Virus record (IMG/VR): IMGVR_UViG_3300027911_000001
Location: 64,001-128,000 of that record
Direction: 5' to 3' (one strand)
DNA length: 64,000 bases
From: a virus
This document shows positions 21,535 to 31,869 of the stretch, in pieces (position 1 is the first letter of the stretch; every line of letters begins with the position of its first letter). The translations under genes were made by a program, and so were the position numbers. The notes under the pieces are model-generated. The model saw only the letters and a program-made list of their open reading frames with translations. It did not search any database and had not been told where the DNA came from.

Positions 21535-24183
21535 ATGGGTATTTTTGACAATGGTACTGGCAATTTAGGTATAGGAAGCGCTATTAGCGATCTGAGCAAT
21601 CAGGCCGCAGCGGCTTTCGGTCTATCGTCCGGAAATACACAGAAACAAAGTCCAAAACCATTGCCTTGGACTTCTGAAGGCGGTTCTCCTTCCACTAGCC
21701 CCTTTTATGCGCCGTTCAATATTCAACCCGAACGATGGAACCAACTATTCCCTTATAGGCTTATGGTTATCGATACCCTGAATAACAACAGGCTCGTCGG
21801 TAAAGGAAACTCTGACAGTATAGTTAAAGTGGTTGCAGGGCAACAACAAGGAAGCGCTACGCTAATATTTGAGCCGTTGGGATACAATTGGATATTTAAT
21901 TTACCGATTACTCCTCAACAACTTAGCATAACGGATCAATACGCCATAAATACTTCCGCTACCTTAAGAGGCGTTTTAGAAGAGCATAACGGTGTCATAT
22001 TTAAATCTATTAGTGCGTCTGGTACAATGGGCGTGTGGCCTTATAGAGAAAATCTTACGAAGCCTCCACAAAGTCCTTCGATTATCCAATCGTTATTTGG
22101 GGGTACACTTTCTGCCGTAAGTGGATTGATCGATCAGGTTGCTAGTGTAGTTAATACCTTTACCACGAATAGCCCTCACAGTAAACCCAACACTATTGGA
22201 CCCACAGATCCAGGATCTCAGTTTGGTCCAACCAGTAGCGGATATTATCAAGCTTTATATTTACAACAATTTTTAGAACAATATGCTGAAGCGAAAAGAA
22301 ATCCCGCTAATTCTGGATGGCGTTTAGTTTTCGATATACCAAAACAGAATCAGTCCTATGTAGTTACTCCAATGGCGTTTACTTGGCAACAGTCTGCCCA
22401 AAAGCCCATGGAGATAATGTATCAATTACAATTTAAGGGCTGGCGCAGAATTAATTTGATGGAGATTCCTCAAAATCCATCTCCTGCATCTGCATACCAA
22501 ATCACTCCTGGAATTTTACAAAGAATTCTAAATGGTATTACAGAAGCCAGGCTTGTATGTAGCTCCGCTATAGGGGTTATTGGTGCGGTAAGAGCCGATG
22601 TAGACGGGGTCTTTAACGTATTGAGCCAAACGGCCCTTTTTGTAAAGGATTTGCTTGGGGTCGGAGCTGCTGCTTCTGATTTGCCTTCCAGTATTGCGAG
22701 AGATTTTAATTCAGCTATCCAACAATATACTTTTAGTAATTCTAGCGCTATACTTGCATCGACTTCTACTCCTGGGGCAGCGGCTGCTGTCAAAACTATA
22801 CTGGCTGCCACAAATCAAAGAAATGGTATCACTCAAACTGCAGCAAGCGGCGGACAACTTGGGCCTACGATTGCCAATGCACAGCAAACCAATAATGCTA
22901 CTGCCGTGTTGAACAATCCCAATGCGAACGTGGACTTATTGGATCAAGTACCTTTAAGTCAATTGTCCCTAAATACAGCACAGCAAAATAAAGTCAATAA
23001 AATATTGTCAAATACTTCCTTAACTGTTGCTCAATTGAAAGCTAATGCTGAAAATATTCTTTCTTTATCGGTACAATTAAGCGATTATTTCGGCGCTGGA
23101 AGTACGGTTTACAATCAATTGTATAATTTAACTCCTCCTCCTACTAGAATTCAACCAATGAGCGTTAATGAATTTCTTATTCTTGAGGCTTTATATGAAT
23201 TCGTACAAGGTGTTTATTTTTTAACGGCAAGTACGCAGGTTACCGATTTGAATTTAATCAATTCTTTGAACTATGTGTCTGGATTAGCAAATGCTTCCGG
23301 GATACCGTTTGATATTCCCTCTAGCAAAACATATATACCCGTTCCTTTTGGCTTAAATCTAGAACAAATTGCTGCTAGATATCTTGGCGACCCTCAAAGA
23401 TGGATTGAAATTGCTACGCTTAATAATCTAGAAGAACCCTACATAGATCAAACTGGATTTCGTTTGACGCTCCTTTCAAATGCTATCGGAAGACAAGTCG
23501 TAATTTCTAGCAGTCAAAATCTTTATATTGGACAAACAGTTACCCTAAAAAGCTTAACACAGGTTCCTGTATCCAGGCAAATTACTAACATAACTCCTTT
23601 GCCTAATGGGAACAGTTTTTTGGTATCGGTTAATGGCGATCCAGATCTTGGAACTTTTACCACTGCTGATAGCGCTTATCTACAAGCCTATCTTCCCAAT
23701 ACGGTGAACAGCCAACAAAAAATATTTATCCCTTCTGATTTGCCCGAGCCTGTATATGCTGGTCAAGCGAATGTAATACCTCCTGGACTTGCCCAAAACG
23801 ATCCATTAACAGGTTTAAGCGGGGTCGATATTTTATTAACAGAATCCGGAGATCTAGCTATTGATCAATATGGCGATTTTATGATCGCGTACGGTCTAAC
23901 CAATTTGGTTCAAGCTCTGAGAACTTTATTCAGAACTGTATTGAATTCATCCTTATTGGATCCAAATTACGGTTTGGGCGTGTCTGCAGGCACGAGTATT
24001 TCTGATCTTAATGTGCAACAGCTTTATCAACAAATAAATCAACAAGTAACCCAAGACCCTAGATTTGCCAATGTTGTTAGTTTACAAATAAATGCAAATC
24101 CGCCAGTCTTGAGTATAAATGTCGGAGTGGCACTTCCAGGTAATAACGGAGTTCTGCCGTTGAGCTTTGATTTGGCATCGTAA
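21535..24183 (+). CDS. baseplate wedge fusion: LysM/gp53-like plus gp25-like
   Basis: 882 residues. The N-terminal half (about 70-340) is a beta-rich virion domain. About 599-640 (IPVPFGLNLEQIAARYLGDPQRWIEIATLNNL) is LysM-like as in T4 gp53. The last 120 residues (about 762-882: GDLAIDQYGDFMIAYGLTNLVQALRTLFRTVLNSS...) match the gp25/GPW family that initiates the sheath. T4 encodes these two wedge parts as separate genes. AGGA before the ATG. Confidence 0.8.
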   Translation: MGIFDNGTGNLGIGSAISDLSNQAAAAFGLSSGNTQKQSPKPLPWTSEGGSPSTSPFYAPFNIQPERWNQLFPYRLMVIDTLNNNRLVGKGNSDSIVKVVAGQQQGSATLIFEPLGYNWIFNLPITPQQLSITDQYAINTSATLRGVLEEHNGVIFKSISASGTMGVWPYRENLTKPPQSPSIIQSLFGGTLSAVSGLIDQVASVVNTFTTNSPHSKPNTIGPTDPGSQFGPTSSGYYQALYLQQFLEQYAEAKRNPANSGWRLVFDIPKQNQSYVVTPMAFTWQQSAQKPMEIMYQLQFKGWRRINLMEIPQNPSPASAYQITPGILQRILNGITEARLVCSSAIGVIGAVRADVDGVFNVLSQTALFVKDLLGVGAAASDLPSSIARDFNSAIQQYTFSNSSAILASTSTPGAAAAVKTILAATNQRNGITQTAASGGQLGPTIANAQQTNNATAVLNNPNANVDLLDQVPLSQLSLNTAQQNKVNKILSNTSLTVAQLKANAENILSLSVQLSDYFGAGSTVYNQLYNLTPPPTRIQPMSVNEFLILEALYEFVQGVYFLTASTQVTDLNLINSLNYVSGLANASGIPFDIPSSKTYIPVPFGLNLEQIAARYLGDPQRWIEIATLNNLEEPYIDQTGFRLTLLSNAIGRQVVISSSQNLYIGQTVTLKSLTQVPVSRQITNITPLPNGNSFLVSVNGDPDLGTFTTADSAYLQAYLPNTVNSQQKIFIPSDLPEPVYAGQANVIPPGLAQNDPLTGLSGVDILLTESGDLAIDQYGDFMIAYGLTNLVQALRTLFRTVLNSSLLDPNYGLGVSAGTSISDLNVQQLYQQINQQVTQDPRFANVVSLQINANPPVLSINVGVALPGNNGVLPLSFDLAS

Positions 24184-24185
24184 GT

Positions 24186-24195
24186 TATGATATAT
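24186..24195 (+). promoter_or_regulatory. TATGATATA late-type promoter
   Basis: TATGATATAT starting 3 nt after the previous stop codon; leader of about 18 nt with AAGGAA before ATG 24219. Confidence 0.58.
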
Positions 24196-24218
24196 AAAGA
24201 GAAATTAAGGAATTAAAA

Positions 24219-27200
24219 ATGGCAACTACTCCAAATATACCAGCCCCAGAATCTTATGATCAACTCCTTGGTGGGATGATAGCCCAATATGCTAGCGCAA
24301 CGGGAATTCCTTCTAATTCCGTAGGATCTGCCTCTCTATCCTTGCTTAAGGTAATGGCTTTATCTGTTTCTAGAGCTAGCGGAGACGTATTTCAAACTGT
24401 TCTTAATTCCAGTCTTCAATATGCTACTAATAGCAGCTTGCAAGCAATAGCCACAGAATTTGGGATCCCAATCACTCCCTCTCAGGTTGCTACTGGATTT
24501 GTAAATGTTATAGATACTTCTTTTCAAAAGGTAAGTACTTCCGTATATCCCGGCGTCACCGCATCTAACGCCGGCTCCGTAGTTATTTATGCTGGATCTA
24601 ATGTAGGTTTCCCGTCCTCGGGCAATATTTATATTGGTCGTGGAACAAACAATAGTGAAGGTCCGTTACCTTATTCGTCTATTGTTGCCGTAGGAAACTA
24701 TTTTCAGTTTAATCTTTCTAGCCCTACACAAAAATTTCACAATTTTAACGAGTCTATCATTCTTTCTCAGGGTGGAAACAGAACCGTACCTATTAATACC
24801 ATTGTTGTATCTCCTTCGAACGGATTACAGCCCGCCCAACAGTATACGGTTACCCAAACTGGAACTATTTTAGACGGTGAAACCACAGTTACCAATGTGC
24901 CAATCACTGCACTTATTCCTGGTGCTGCTGGAAATGTTCCGGCTAACGCTATAAGTCAATTTGCCGCTCCTCCATTTGTGAACGCTACTTGCTCTAACCC
25001 TGTACCTACTAACGGAGGTACAGATCCCGAAACCAATGATCAGTTGCGAACTCAGATCCAAAATGTTTTTTCTTCTATTGGACTTGGAACCGCAACTGCT
25101 TTGAAAAACAGTCTTATTGGAGCTACATCTACAACCGAAGCTGCCACGATCACGTCAGATTCTTTGGTAAATAATTTAAATGGAAGTTCCACTATATTCA
25201 TTTCTACCGGAGGATCTACTCCATACGAAGCAAAAACGGCAGGCGTTGCAATCGAGCACATTATTGATTCGGCTATTGGAGGAGAACAATTCTTCCAATT
25301 AGCTACCGGAGGATCTCAAGCTCCAGTAGCAAAGGCATTCGTCCAATCTTCTTTTGGTAGTCCATTTGCTATCCAAGGCGGATATGTTTTGGCTGTTACT
25401 GTTGGTGGAGTTACTACCCAACATGCTTTTCAAACTTCCGATTTTCAAGCTCCGGGCGCAGCCACAGCTTATGAAATTTGTGCTTCTATCAATGCTGATA
25501 CGCTCATTAATTTTGAGGCTACTACGGCAGGCGGCGGTGTATATGTAGTTCTTAGATCTAAGGCAGAAGCCAAAGAGGCTATTCAGGTAACGGTTCCGTC
25601 TTCTCCAACTTTGGTAGATGCCAATAACTACATGGGTTTCCCTACAACCCTAAATGAGACCTTAAGGTTATATAAAGATGGCGTGCTTTTATTAGAAGAT
25701 GGACTTACCGCTTCTATTTTTTCTAATCCTCAAGGAATATGGTCAAATACCATCACCAATGGGGACACTATCATCATCTCTGTCGATGGCACTTCTTATA
25801 TTACTTATACTATTCTAAACTCTGATTTTATTGCGACTGGTTTATATAATACAGTAAGCTCATCGAATTCCCTAGCTTCTTGGGCTGAAGTATTGAATAA
25901 TAAAATTACAGGAATCACGGCAACAGTATCGGGCTCGCAACTTGAAATCACCAGCAATTTAGGTGTAAGCGATAGAGCGCAAGTAATAATTGATCCTTCT
26001 TCTACTCTAGTTACCAAAAGCATGTTTAGTGTTTCAGAAGGCTTGTCTGCTACCGGAGCTACCGCTGACTATGTTTTAGATAGAAATACGGCTCAATTTG
26101 AATTATCTGTACCTCTTGTACAGGGAGATTCTCTGACCGCCGGCATTCAAAGTACTAGAGGAATGGTTACGAGTTCCCTAATCAATGGCGGATCTATCAA
26201 TTTTGCTTCGGAAGGTTATATTTGGATAGCCATAGACGAACCCGTTACTGTAATTCCTACAGGAGTTACGGGCGGTAGCTTTTTAACAGTTTCGGTTAGT
26301 GGAAGTACGGTAAAGTATAAATCAAGCACTACATCGGCTTTTGCAAATGTGAATCCCGGAGATTATGTCATCATTTGGTCTGCGGAATTAAACGCTGCCA
26401 ATAGATTAGAGGGACGCGTACATTCTATAACGACTACGTCTGCTGCTAATGATACCCTAAATCTTATAGTTACCTCTGCAGAAGCTGCTTCGGTAGTACC
26501 CGAAGCTAGCGTAGTTTATAAGTCGGGTTTCGTTGTAGCAAGGATGGAGTACGCTCCTCAGAAATTCAATGTACCAGTAGGTATTCACAGTTTAGATGCT
26601 GTAGCTTTATATTTACAAGCTCAAACCGATTCTCTTACATTCGGAGTTTCCGTAGAAGAGTTCTTGACCATAAGCACTAGAACTCTTAATACTTTGGGCG
26701 AAGTGTTTATCGTAACCGCAGACGCTTCTGGACAACAAGCTGGGTTTATTCCTAGCCAAAGCAACAAAAGTAGTTATCCTATTTTGGCTTATCAAGATAC
26801 CGTTAGTTCTTACTTACCCGCTTTCTTTCACAGTAAGGTATCGGCTGGAGTTTTTGCTGAACCGCCAGATACCTTTCTTTCTTCTATGACTTCTACGATC
26901 TCTTTATCCGGTAGAGATCTTGACGAAATTATTACGTTTTTAAATCCGTACGGCGGAATAGATGATGAGCAGCCTTCTGGAGAAGCAGTACAAGAAACCA
27001 CCGTATCCGGAACAGCGGTTGGATTTACTAAAGATCCAGACGTAAGACGAATCAGAGTAAACGATAGGTATTTCTTGTCTAGCCCTCTTTCCTTCGGTAA
27101 TAAGGATTCCCTGGTTGCTATTATAGATAATTTTCCGGTAACGAATACTTTTCAAGTCCCGCTTTATAGAACTGCCTTAACCAATACTAGCTATGGTGTT

Positions 27201-29501
27201 GATGCTAATAGCTTTAATGCCTATGACAAGGATTTGGCTCCAACCGGTAGCTTTATAACTTCTTTTGGCGCTAATTTTAGTTTCAATAACTATGAAGTAT
27301 TAATGCAAGCAAAAAAGACCTTGAGCAGTACGACCGCTCAAAGTTCTATTTTATATAGATCTGTTGCATGGGGCTCTACTGGGCAAGAAATAATCGTAAG
27401 TTATATTTATTCTGGATCGGCTGTAGCTTTGAATTACTCTGTTACTATTACTGATACTATAAATATCAACATTACTATTCCTCCTACTACGTCTGCTACT
27501 ACGGTAGCTGCTTTTGTAGCCGCAAATCTAGCTGCCTATGTAACCGCCACGGTTGTGGACGATGGTTCTGGCGGCACTCCTGGGAGCGGAATAATTACTG
27601 CAAATGCCAGCGCTCAACTTCTAGACGGACAAAACTGGCTACTTTCCAGCGATGTCTCTGGATCGCCTCAATTTGTATTTAAAAAACCGTTATCTCTCCC
27701 AAGCGATGTAGGGTATGCCTTTAATAATGGAGAGACTGTAATTTTTACACCTACCACAGTAGACCAAGTGTATGAATTTGTCAATGTGTTGGCTGTAAGC
27801 GGTATTACCACGGCTAGCGTTATCCAGGCTGTAAATAGAGATTCAGAACTAGAAATATCTAGCGATACGTATGGTTCTGGAGGATATATTCAAGTTGCCG
27901 GCGGATCTGCTAATGGATATTCTTTTCCTGTCATTAACTCAGCTTTAAATATAAAGAATCAATATTCCGCAATATCTGCGTCAAATATTTCTTCTAGCAA
28001 TGTATTGAGCGATCAGTGGTTTTTCTTACAGGCAGCCAATGTACAACAAAAGCAAACTCTTCTTGGAGTCAATACCGATGTTACGTTCGTGCCAAATACT
28101 CCTTCGACTGGATTTACTACTGTTACCTTGACAGGTAGAACGCTCACACAAAGATATTTCGGAAGCCCAAGGGTCATTAGCGGGCTAAATGGATTGTCTT
28201 TTAGAGTAGAAGCTCAGGGAGAATTAGTATGTTTTAGCTATGTGGGAAGCACTTCTAGCCCTCAATATCTAACTTTTCCTGTAAACTTCAATAGCACTAA
28301 TGGCGATACCTTTACGGTAGCACTGGTCCCAAACTCTAGCGATGCTCAGTATACTATTACCGGTGGAACTACCACCTTTGCCAATATTCCTATTGGAAAT
28401 CTTATAACCATTAATATTCCTGCGTCTCCTGTTAACAGCGGAACTTTTATGGTTACAGGAAGCTCTTCTACTGTCCTTCAAGTAACAAATATAAACGCCG
28501 CCGCACTAGGAAGTACCGTGGTGACTGCAGGAACTACATTTACTGCAACTACAGGCGTTATGGAAGGCGATTCCGTAATCATAGGCGCTCCATTTAGTGC
28601 CCCAAATCAAGGAACCTATAGGGTTATAAGGACGTTCAACGATAGCTTCTGGATAAAAAATACTGATTTTATTGAAGAAGAAAAAACTATAACTGGGAGC
28701 ACTTTCAAATTCTATGAATACGAAGCCACGATTCCTGGTGATCAGCTAGTTATTTCTGGAAATGCTTTTGGGACTACTAATGCTGGCACATATGTTATCA
28801 GTTCTGTTATAGATCAAAACAACATAGTCATAACAGGAGTATTGACATCGGTAGTTAGCTTGAACCTAAATGGCCTACTGTCATCGTTCTATGTAAATGA
28901 GGGCGTTGCTTATACTGGTTACAAACACACCTATTTAATGGCTCTACAGCCCGGCACGACCAATTTGAATGAAATCTTATTTGATACCTATCTACAATAT
29001 GAGAAGATTAATCAAAGCGCCGGGGTCGAAGTTACCGCTCTAAACAAATTGAACTTTGGACTATCTGTTTCGCAAGGATTAGATGGATATAAATATAATA
29101 CTGGATTGCTTCAGACGGCAAATCAAATCATTTATGGTAATCCAGAAGACCCTCTTACGTATCCGGGTGTGGCCGCTGCTGGAAGCGATATATTTGTGAG
29201 AGAGCCTCTGGCGTTAGTGGTCAACTTAGCTATTGATGTTAGATTACAAACGGGCGCTCCATTTAGCGCAGTATCGCAGCAGATCCAAAGCAATGTGTCC
29301 AGTTTGGTAAATTCGAATCCAGTAGGACAGTCGATTGCGTTGGGGGCCATAGTAGCAGTTTGCATGGCAGTCCCAGGAGTTTTATCTGTAGCTATTTCGA
29401 GTCCTCTATATAGTCCAACGGATGATTTGATTGCAGTACAGCCTTCCGAGCAAACGTTCGTATTGGATTCTAGTAACATTTCAGTTTCATTGATAGGATA
29501 A
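24219..29501 (+). CDS. giant baseplate J-like wedge protein
   Basis: 1760 residues; usual J proteins have 300-500 and T4 gp6 about 660. The N-terminus (ASASLSLLKVMALSVSRASGDVFQTVLNSS-like, residues 35-70) and the stretch around 200-330 (PGAAGNVPANAISQF, NGGTDPETNDQLR) are typical of baseplate J. The C-terminus (EPLALVVNLAIDVRLQTGAPFSAV..., last 110 residues) is the family end. About 1300 residues of Thr/Ser-rich beta-repeat material are inserted between. Forms the ring joining wedges to hub and sheath. Confidence 0.78.
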   Translation: MATTPNIPAPESYDQLLGGMIAQYASATGIPSNSVGSASLSLLKVMALSVSRASGDVFQTVLNSSLQYATNSSLQAIATEFGIPITPSQVATGFVNVIDTSFQKVSTSVYPGVTASNAGSVVIYAGSNVGFPSSGNIYIGRGTNNSEGPLPYSSIVAVGNYFQFNLSSPTQKFHNFNESIILSQGGNRTVPINTIVVSPSNGLQPAQQYTVTQTGTILDGETTVTNVPITALIPGAAGNVPANAISQFAAPPFVNATCSNPVPTNGGTDPETNDQLRTQIQNVFSSIGLGTATALKNSLIGATSTTEAATITSDSLVNNLNGSSTIFISTGGSTPYEAKTAGVAIEHIIDSAIGGEQFFQLATGGSQAPVAKAFVQSSFGSPFAIQGGYVLAVTVGGVTTQHAFQTSDFQAPGAATAYEICASINADTLINFEATTAGGGVYVVLRSKAEAKEAIQVTVPSSPTLVDANNYMGFPTTLNETLRLYKDGVLLLEDGLTASIFSNPQGIWSNTITNGDTIIISVDGTSYITYTILNSDFIATGLYNTVSSSNSLASWAEVLNNKITGITATVSGSQLEITSNLGVSDRAQVIIDPSSTLVTKSMFSVSEGLSATGATADYVLDRNTAQFELSVPLVQGDSLTAGIQSTRGMVTSSLINGGSINFASEGYIWIAIDEPVTVIPTGVTGGSFLTVSVSGSTVKYKSSTTSAFANVNPGDYVIIWSAELNAANRLEGRVHSITTTSAANDTLNLIVTSAEAASVVPEASVVYKSGFVVARMEYAPQKFNVPVGIHSLDAVALYLQAQTDSLTFGVSVEEFLTISTRTLNTLGEVFIVTADASGQQAGFIPSQSNKSSYPILAYQDTVSSYLPAFFHSKVSAGVFAEPPDTFLSSMTSTISLSGRDLDEIITFLNPYGGIDDEQPSGEAVQETTVSGTAVGFTKDPDVRRIRVNDRYFLSSPLSFGNKDSLVAIIDNFPVTNTFQVPLYRTALTNTSYGVDANSFNAYDKDLAPTGSFITSFGANFSFNNYEVLMQAKKTLSSTTAQSSILYRSVAWGSTGQEIIVSYIYSGSAVALNYSVTITDTININITIPPTTSATTVAAFVAANLAAYVTATVVDDGSGGTPGSGIITANASAQLLDGQNWLLSSDVSGSPQFVFKKPLSLPSDVGYAFNNGETVIFTPTTVDQVYEFVNVLAVSGITTASVIQAVNRDSELEISSDTYGSGGYIQVAGGSANGYSFPVINSALNIKNQYSAISASNISSSNVLSDQWFFLQAANVQQKQTLLGVNTDVTFVPNTPSTGFTTVTLTGRTLTQRYFGSPRVISGLNGLSFRVEAQGELVCFSYVGSTSSPQYLTFPVNFNSTNGDTFTVALVPNSSDAQYTITGGTTTFANIPIGNLITINIPASPVNSGTFMVTGSSSTVLQVTNINAAALGSTVVTAGTTFTATTGVMEGDSVIIGAPFSAPNQGTYRVIRTFNDSFWIKNTDFIEEEKTITGSTFKFYEYEATIPGDQLVISGNAFGTTNAGTYVISSVIDQNNIVITGVLTSVVSLNLNGLLSSFYVNEGVAYTGYKHTYLMALQPGTTNLNEILFDTYLQYEKINQSAGVEVTALNKLNFGLSVSQGLDGYKYNTGLLQTANQIIYGNPEDPLTYPGVAAAGSDIFVREPLALVVNLAIDVRLQTGAPFSAVSQQIQSNVSSLVNSNPVGQSIALGAIVAVCMAVPGVLSVAISSPLYSPTDDLIAVQPSEQTFVLDSSNISVSLIG

Positions 29502-29504
29502 TAA

Positions 29505-31439
29505 ATGTCGATAGTAACTCCTCAATCAGAAGCTCTTAGATTACGACAATATCTTAATCCGGCCATACGCGGACCAAACACAGATGCTGTACTCAGTGCT
29601 TTAGCTGTAGGCTCTAGTTACCTAATTAACAGTGTGTATGCGGTCAATCAAAATTTATTTATCACGACTGCTAGCGCACAATACCTCGACCTACTTTTGG
29701 CTTCCTACGGAATCACCAGACCTCCACAAATCGGTATTTCTGATGATGCTTTTAGGCAAATTGGTATTCAGGTCAAAAACAGAAAACAGGTTAGAGATCT
29801 AATAAACAACCTATTAGATATCATATTTGGGGATGAATACTGCAAAGCGACCAACTCATCTTCCGCTGTAGAGCCATACAATTTGGCCGATGGAGATACC
29901 CTGATTGTAAGTTTTGATGGCGGCACTCCCATTACTATTCCCTTTCAAGCAGCTAATTTTACAAATATAGCAGCTGCAAAAGCGGTTGAAGTAGTCGATG
30001 CTATTGTGGCCTACTTAAGTAGTCAAGGCCTTAACGGTTTAGCGGATGTAAAAAATAATGGATTAGGAAACTATGTAGAACTAGTTAGCGGAACCATAGG
30101 TCCAAGATCTACAGTGACTGTATTAGGCGGAAGCGCTCAAAATATTCTGTTGTTTCCGGCTCCTGTATCAGCCGGAGGAAACGCCTCTACGCAATGGACC
30201 CTTAGCATTCAAGCAGATGGCAGAATAAGATTTACATGGAGCGGTGGAGCGGATCCTAATGTTGGTAAGCTATCTCCTGGGAACTATGTTAATATATACG
30301 GTGGAGGATTTGCTTCTTCTACAAACATAGGTACATTTACCATTGTAGATGCTGTTGGCGGTGTAGCCGGAAGCGCTTATTTTGATGTATACAATCCGAT
30401 CGGTACTACTGGTGTCGTTACTCAAGGAACGGACAGCGCTGTATTATTTTTTGATCCTATTAAGCAAACCCTGCAGACCAAGGGTTACTATGCCGCCCTT
30501 TATCAAACTACGTCTAGGGTTCTACAAATATTCATGCCCGCCACAACACAGGTTGTGTCTAGATCTAGAATAGGTTCGGCGCATTTGCACGATCCTCCTA
30601 GAGGTACCTATACCTTTAACTCACAGCCAACATTTGGGGATAGTTTCGGAATAACTTCTCTTATAAATATCGTAGCTGGAGTTGACTTCACTATCGGCGG
30701 CAGTATTATTCAGACCGTCAACAATATGATAGCGGCCATAAATAATTTGAATTTTGGTCTAACTGCTATTTTAAATAGCAATAATGTTGTTTTAATTTAT
30801 AATAATAGCCTAGCAAACACATTAGCTATGACGTATACTGGATCAGCAAGCATTGTCTCAGATCTAGTACAGGCCAGCAACGTATCAATAGAACCAAATC
30901 AACCTGGACCCTACATCTACGATACCACGCAAAGCTTTACGGTTGCTGCCGTTCATTCTACTTTAACTGCAGACGTAAATGCTTCCACAGGCAATGTCGT
31001 TTTAGTTAAAGATAGCTCAGGATTTACTAACGGCACAAGTTCGGTAGTATTTGATTACGGTGGCAGCACTCAAGAATTGGCCAGTGTTATAGCTGTGCCT
31101 TCGAGTACTAGTATCCTATTAAGCCCAGTTAATAGTTTGCAGTTCGATCATCCTATCGGACAAGAGATTAGATTGTTACAGAGTAAGTCTCCTCCTGTTG
31201 TAGCTAAGAACGGCACAAGTTATCCGTTTTATATTACTGACGTCGTGGGGGGCCGAAGCTATTGCCAAGATTTAATCAATCAGGTTGTGGCTGCAGGTAT
31301 AACAATTAATTTTGTCATACTTTACCCCAATGATATTGGGTTGGGCGGGGCCGGAACCACACATTCAGAAATCAAGTACGTTTATGGACCAGATCCAATA
31401 TCTGTACAATATCCTGTTAACGACCTAGGGGGAAATTAA
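29505..31439 (+). CDS. second baseplate wedge protein, J-related
   Basis: 644 residues. The N-terminus (SALAVGSSYLINSVYAVNQNLFITTASAQYLDLLLASYGI) resembles the start of J-type proteins, and the middle has the same Thr/Ser-rich beta repeats as the giant J protein before it. The C-terminal GGRSYCQDLINQVVAAGITINFVILYPNDIG looks like the J C-terminal domain. It may replace T4 gp7 or pair with the giant protein as a heterodimer. 3 nt downstream of the preceding gene. Confidence 0.65.
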   Translation: MSIVTPQSEALRLRQYLNPAIRGPNTDAVLSALAVGSSYLINSVYAVNQNLFITTASAQYLDLLLASYGITRPPQIGISDDAFRQIGIQVKNRKQVRDLINNLLDIIFGDEYCKATNSSSAVEPYNLADGDTLIVSFDGGTPITIPFQAANFTNIAAAKAVEVVDAIVAYLSSQGLNGLADVKNNGLGNYVELVSGTIGPRSTVTVLGGSAQNILLFPAPVSAGGNASTQWTLSIQADGRIRFTWSGGADPNVGKLSPGNYVNIYGGGFASSTNIGTFTIVDAVGGVAGSAYFDVYNPIGTTGVVTQGTDSAVLFFDPIKQTLQTKGYYAALYQTTSRVLQIFMPATTQVVSRSRIGSAHLHDPPRGTYTFNSQPTFGDSFGITSLINIVAGVDFTIGGSIIQTVNNMIAAINNLNFGLTAILNSNNVVLIYNNSLANTLAMTYTGSASIVSDLVQASNVSIEPNQPGPYIYDTTQSFTVAAVHSTLTADVNASTGNVVLVKDSSGFTNGTSSVVFDYGGSTQELASVIAVPSSTSILLSPVNSLQFDHPIGQEIRLLQSKSPPVVAKNGTSYPFYITDVVGGRSYCQDLINQVVAAGITINFVILYPNDIGLGGAGTTHSEIKYVYGPDPISVQYPVNDLGGN

Positions 31440-31440
31440 T

Positions 31441-31869
31441 ATGGCATCACTTCCAGTCGTCATTACCGGAGCGCAAATAGAAATTTATTGGAATGAAAAA
31501 CTCTATAAAGAGATTGCGGACATTTCCTTTACCGTAGATTATGGAGAGGATGAGATTTTCGGTATTGATTCTCCGTACGCTCAAGAAATAGCTGGAAATA
31601 AAATTATGATTAGCGGGCAAGTCAATGGGTTCCGATTGAAATTATCAAATGGTTTGCAAGCTAAAAACCTTCGACCATTGTTTACTGATGTTAGTGCTGC
31701 GCCTTATATTAGCTTAAGAGTAAGTGATCGTTCTACGAAAGAAGATATTTTATTTGTTCCTCAAGCAAAAGTTACTTCTGAAAATCATACGATTCCAGCC
31801 AGGGGAACTTATAAATTAAACTTCAGTTTTAAGGGGATGATTCCTCTTTTTGCTCTCGATCGCGCTTAG
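31441..31869 (+). CDS. tail or baseplate structural protein
   Basis: 142 residues, all beta (VVITGAQIEIYWNEKLYKEIADISFTVDYGEDEIFGID, then NKIMISGQVNGFRLKL). The pattern is like phage tail-tube-initiator or small completion proteins. Coupled to the wedge gene by 1 nt spacing. The 3' end overlaps the convergent exonuclease gene by 41 nt. Confidence 0.58.
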   Translation: MASLPVVITGAQIEIYWNEKLYKEIADISFTVDYGEDEIFGIDSPYAQEIAGNKIMISGQVNGFRLKLSNGLQAKNLRPLFTDVSAAPYISLRVSDRSTKEDILFVPQAKVTSENHTIPARGTYKLNFSFKGMIPLFALDRA

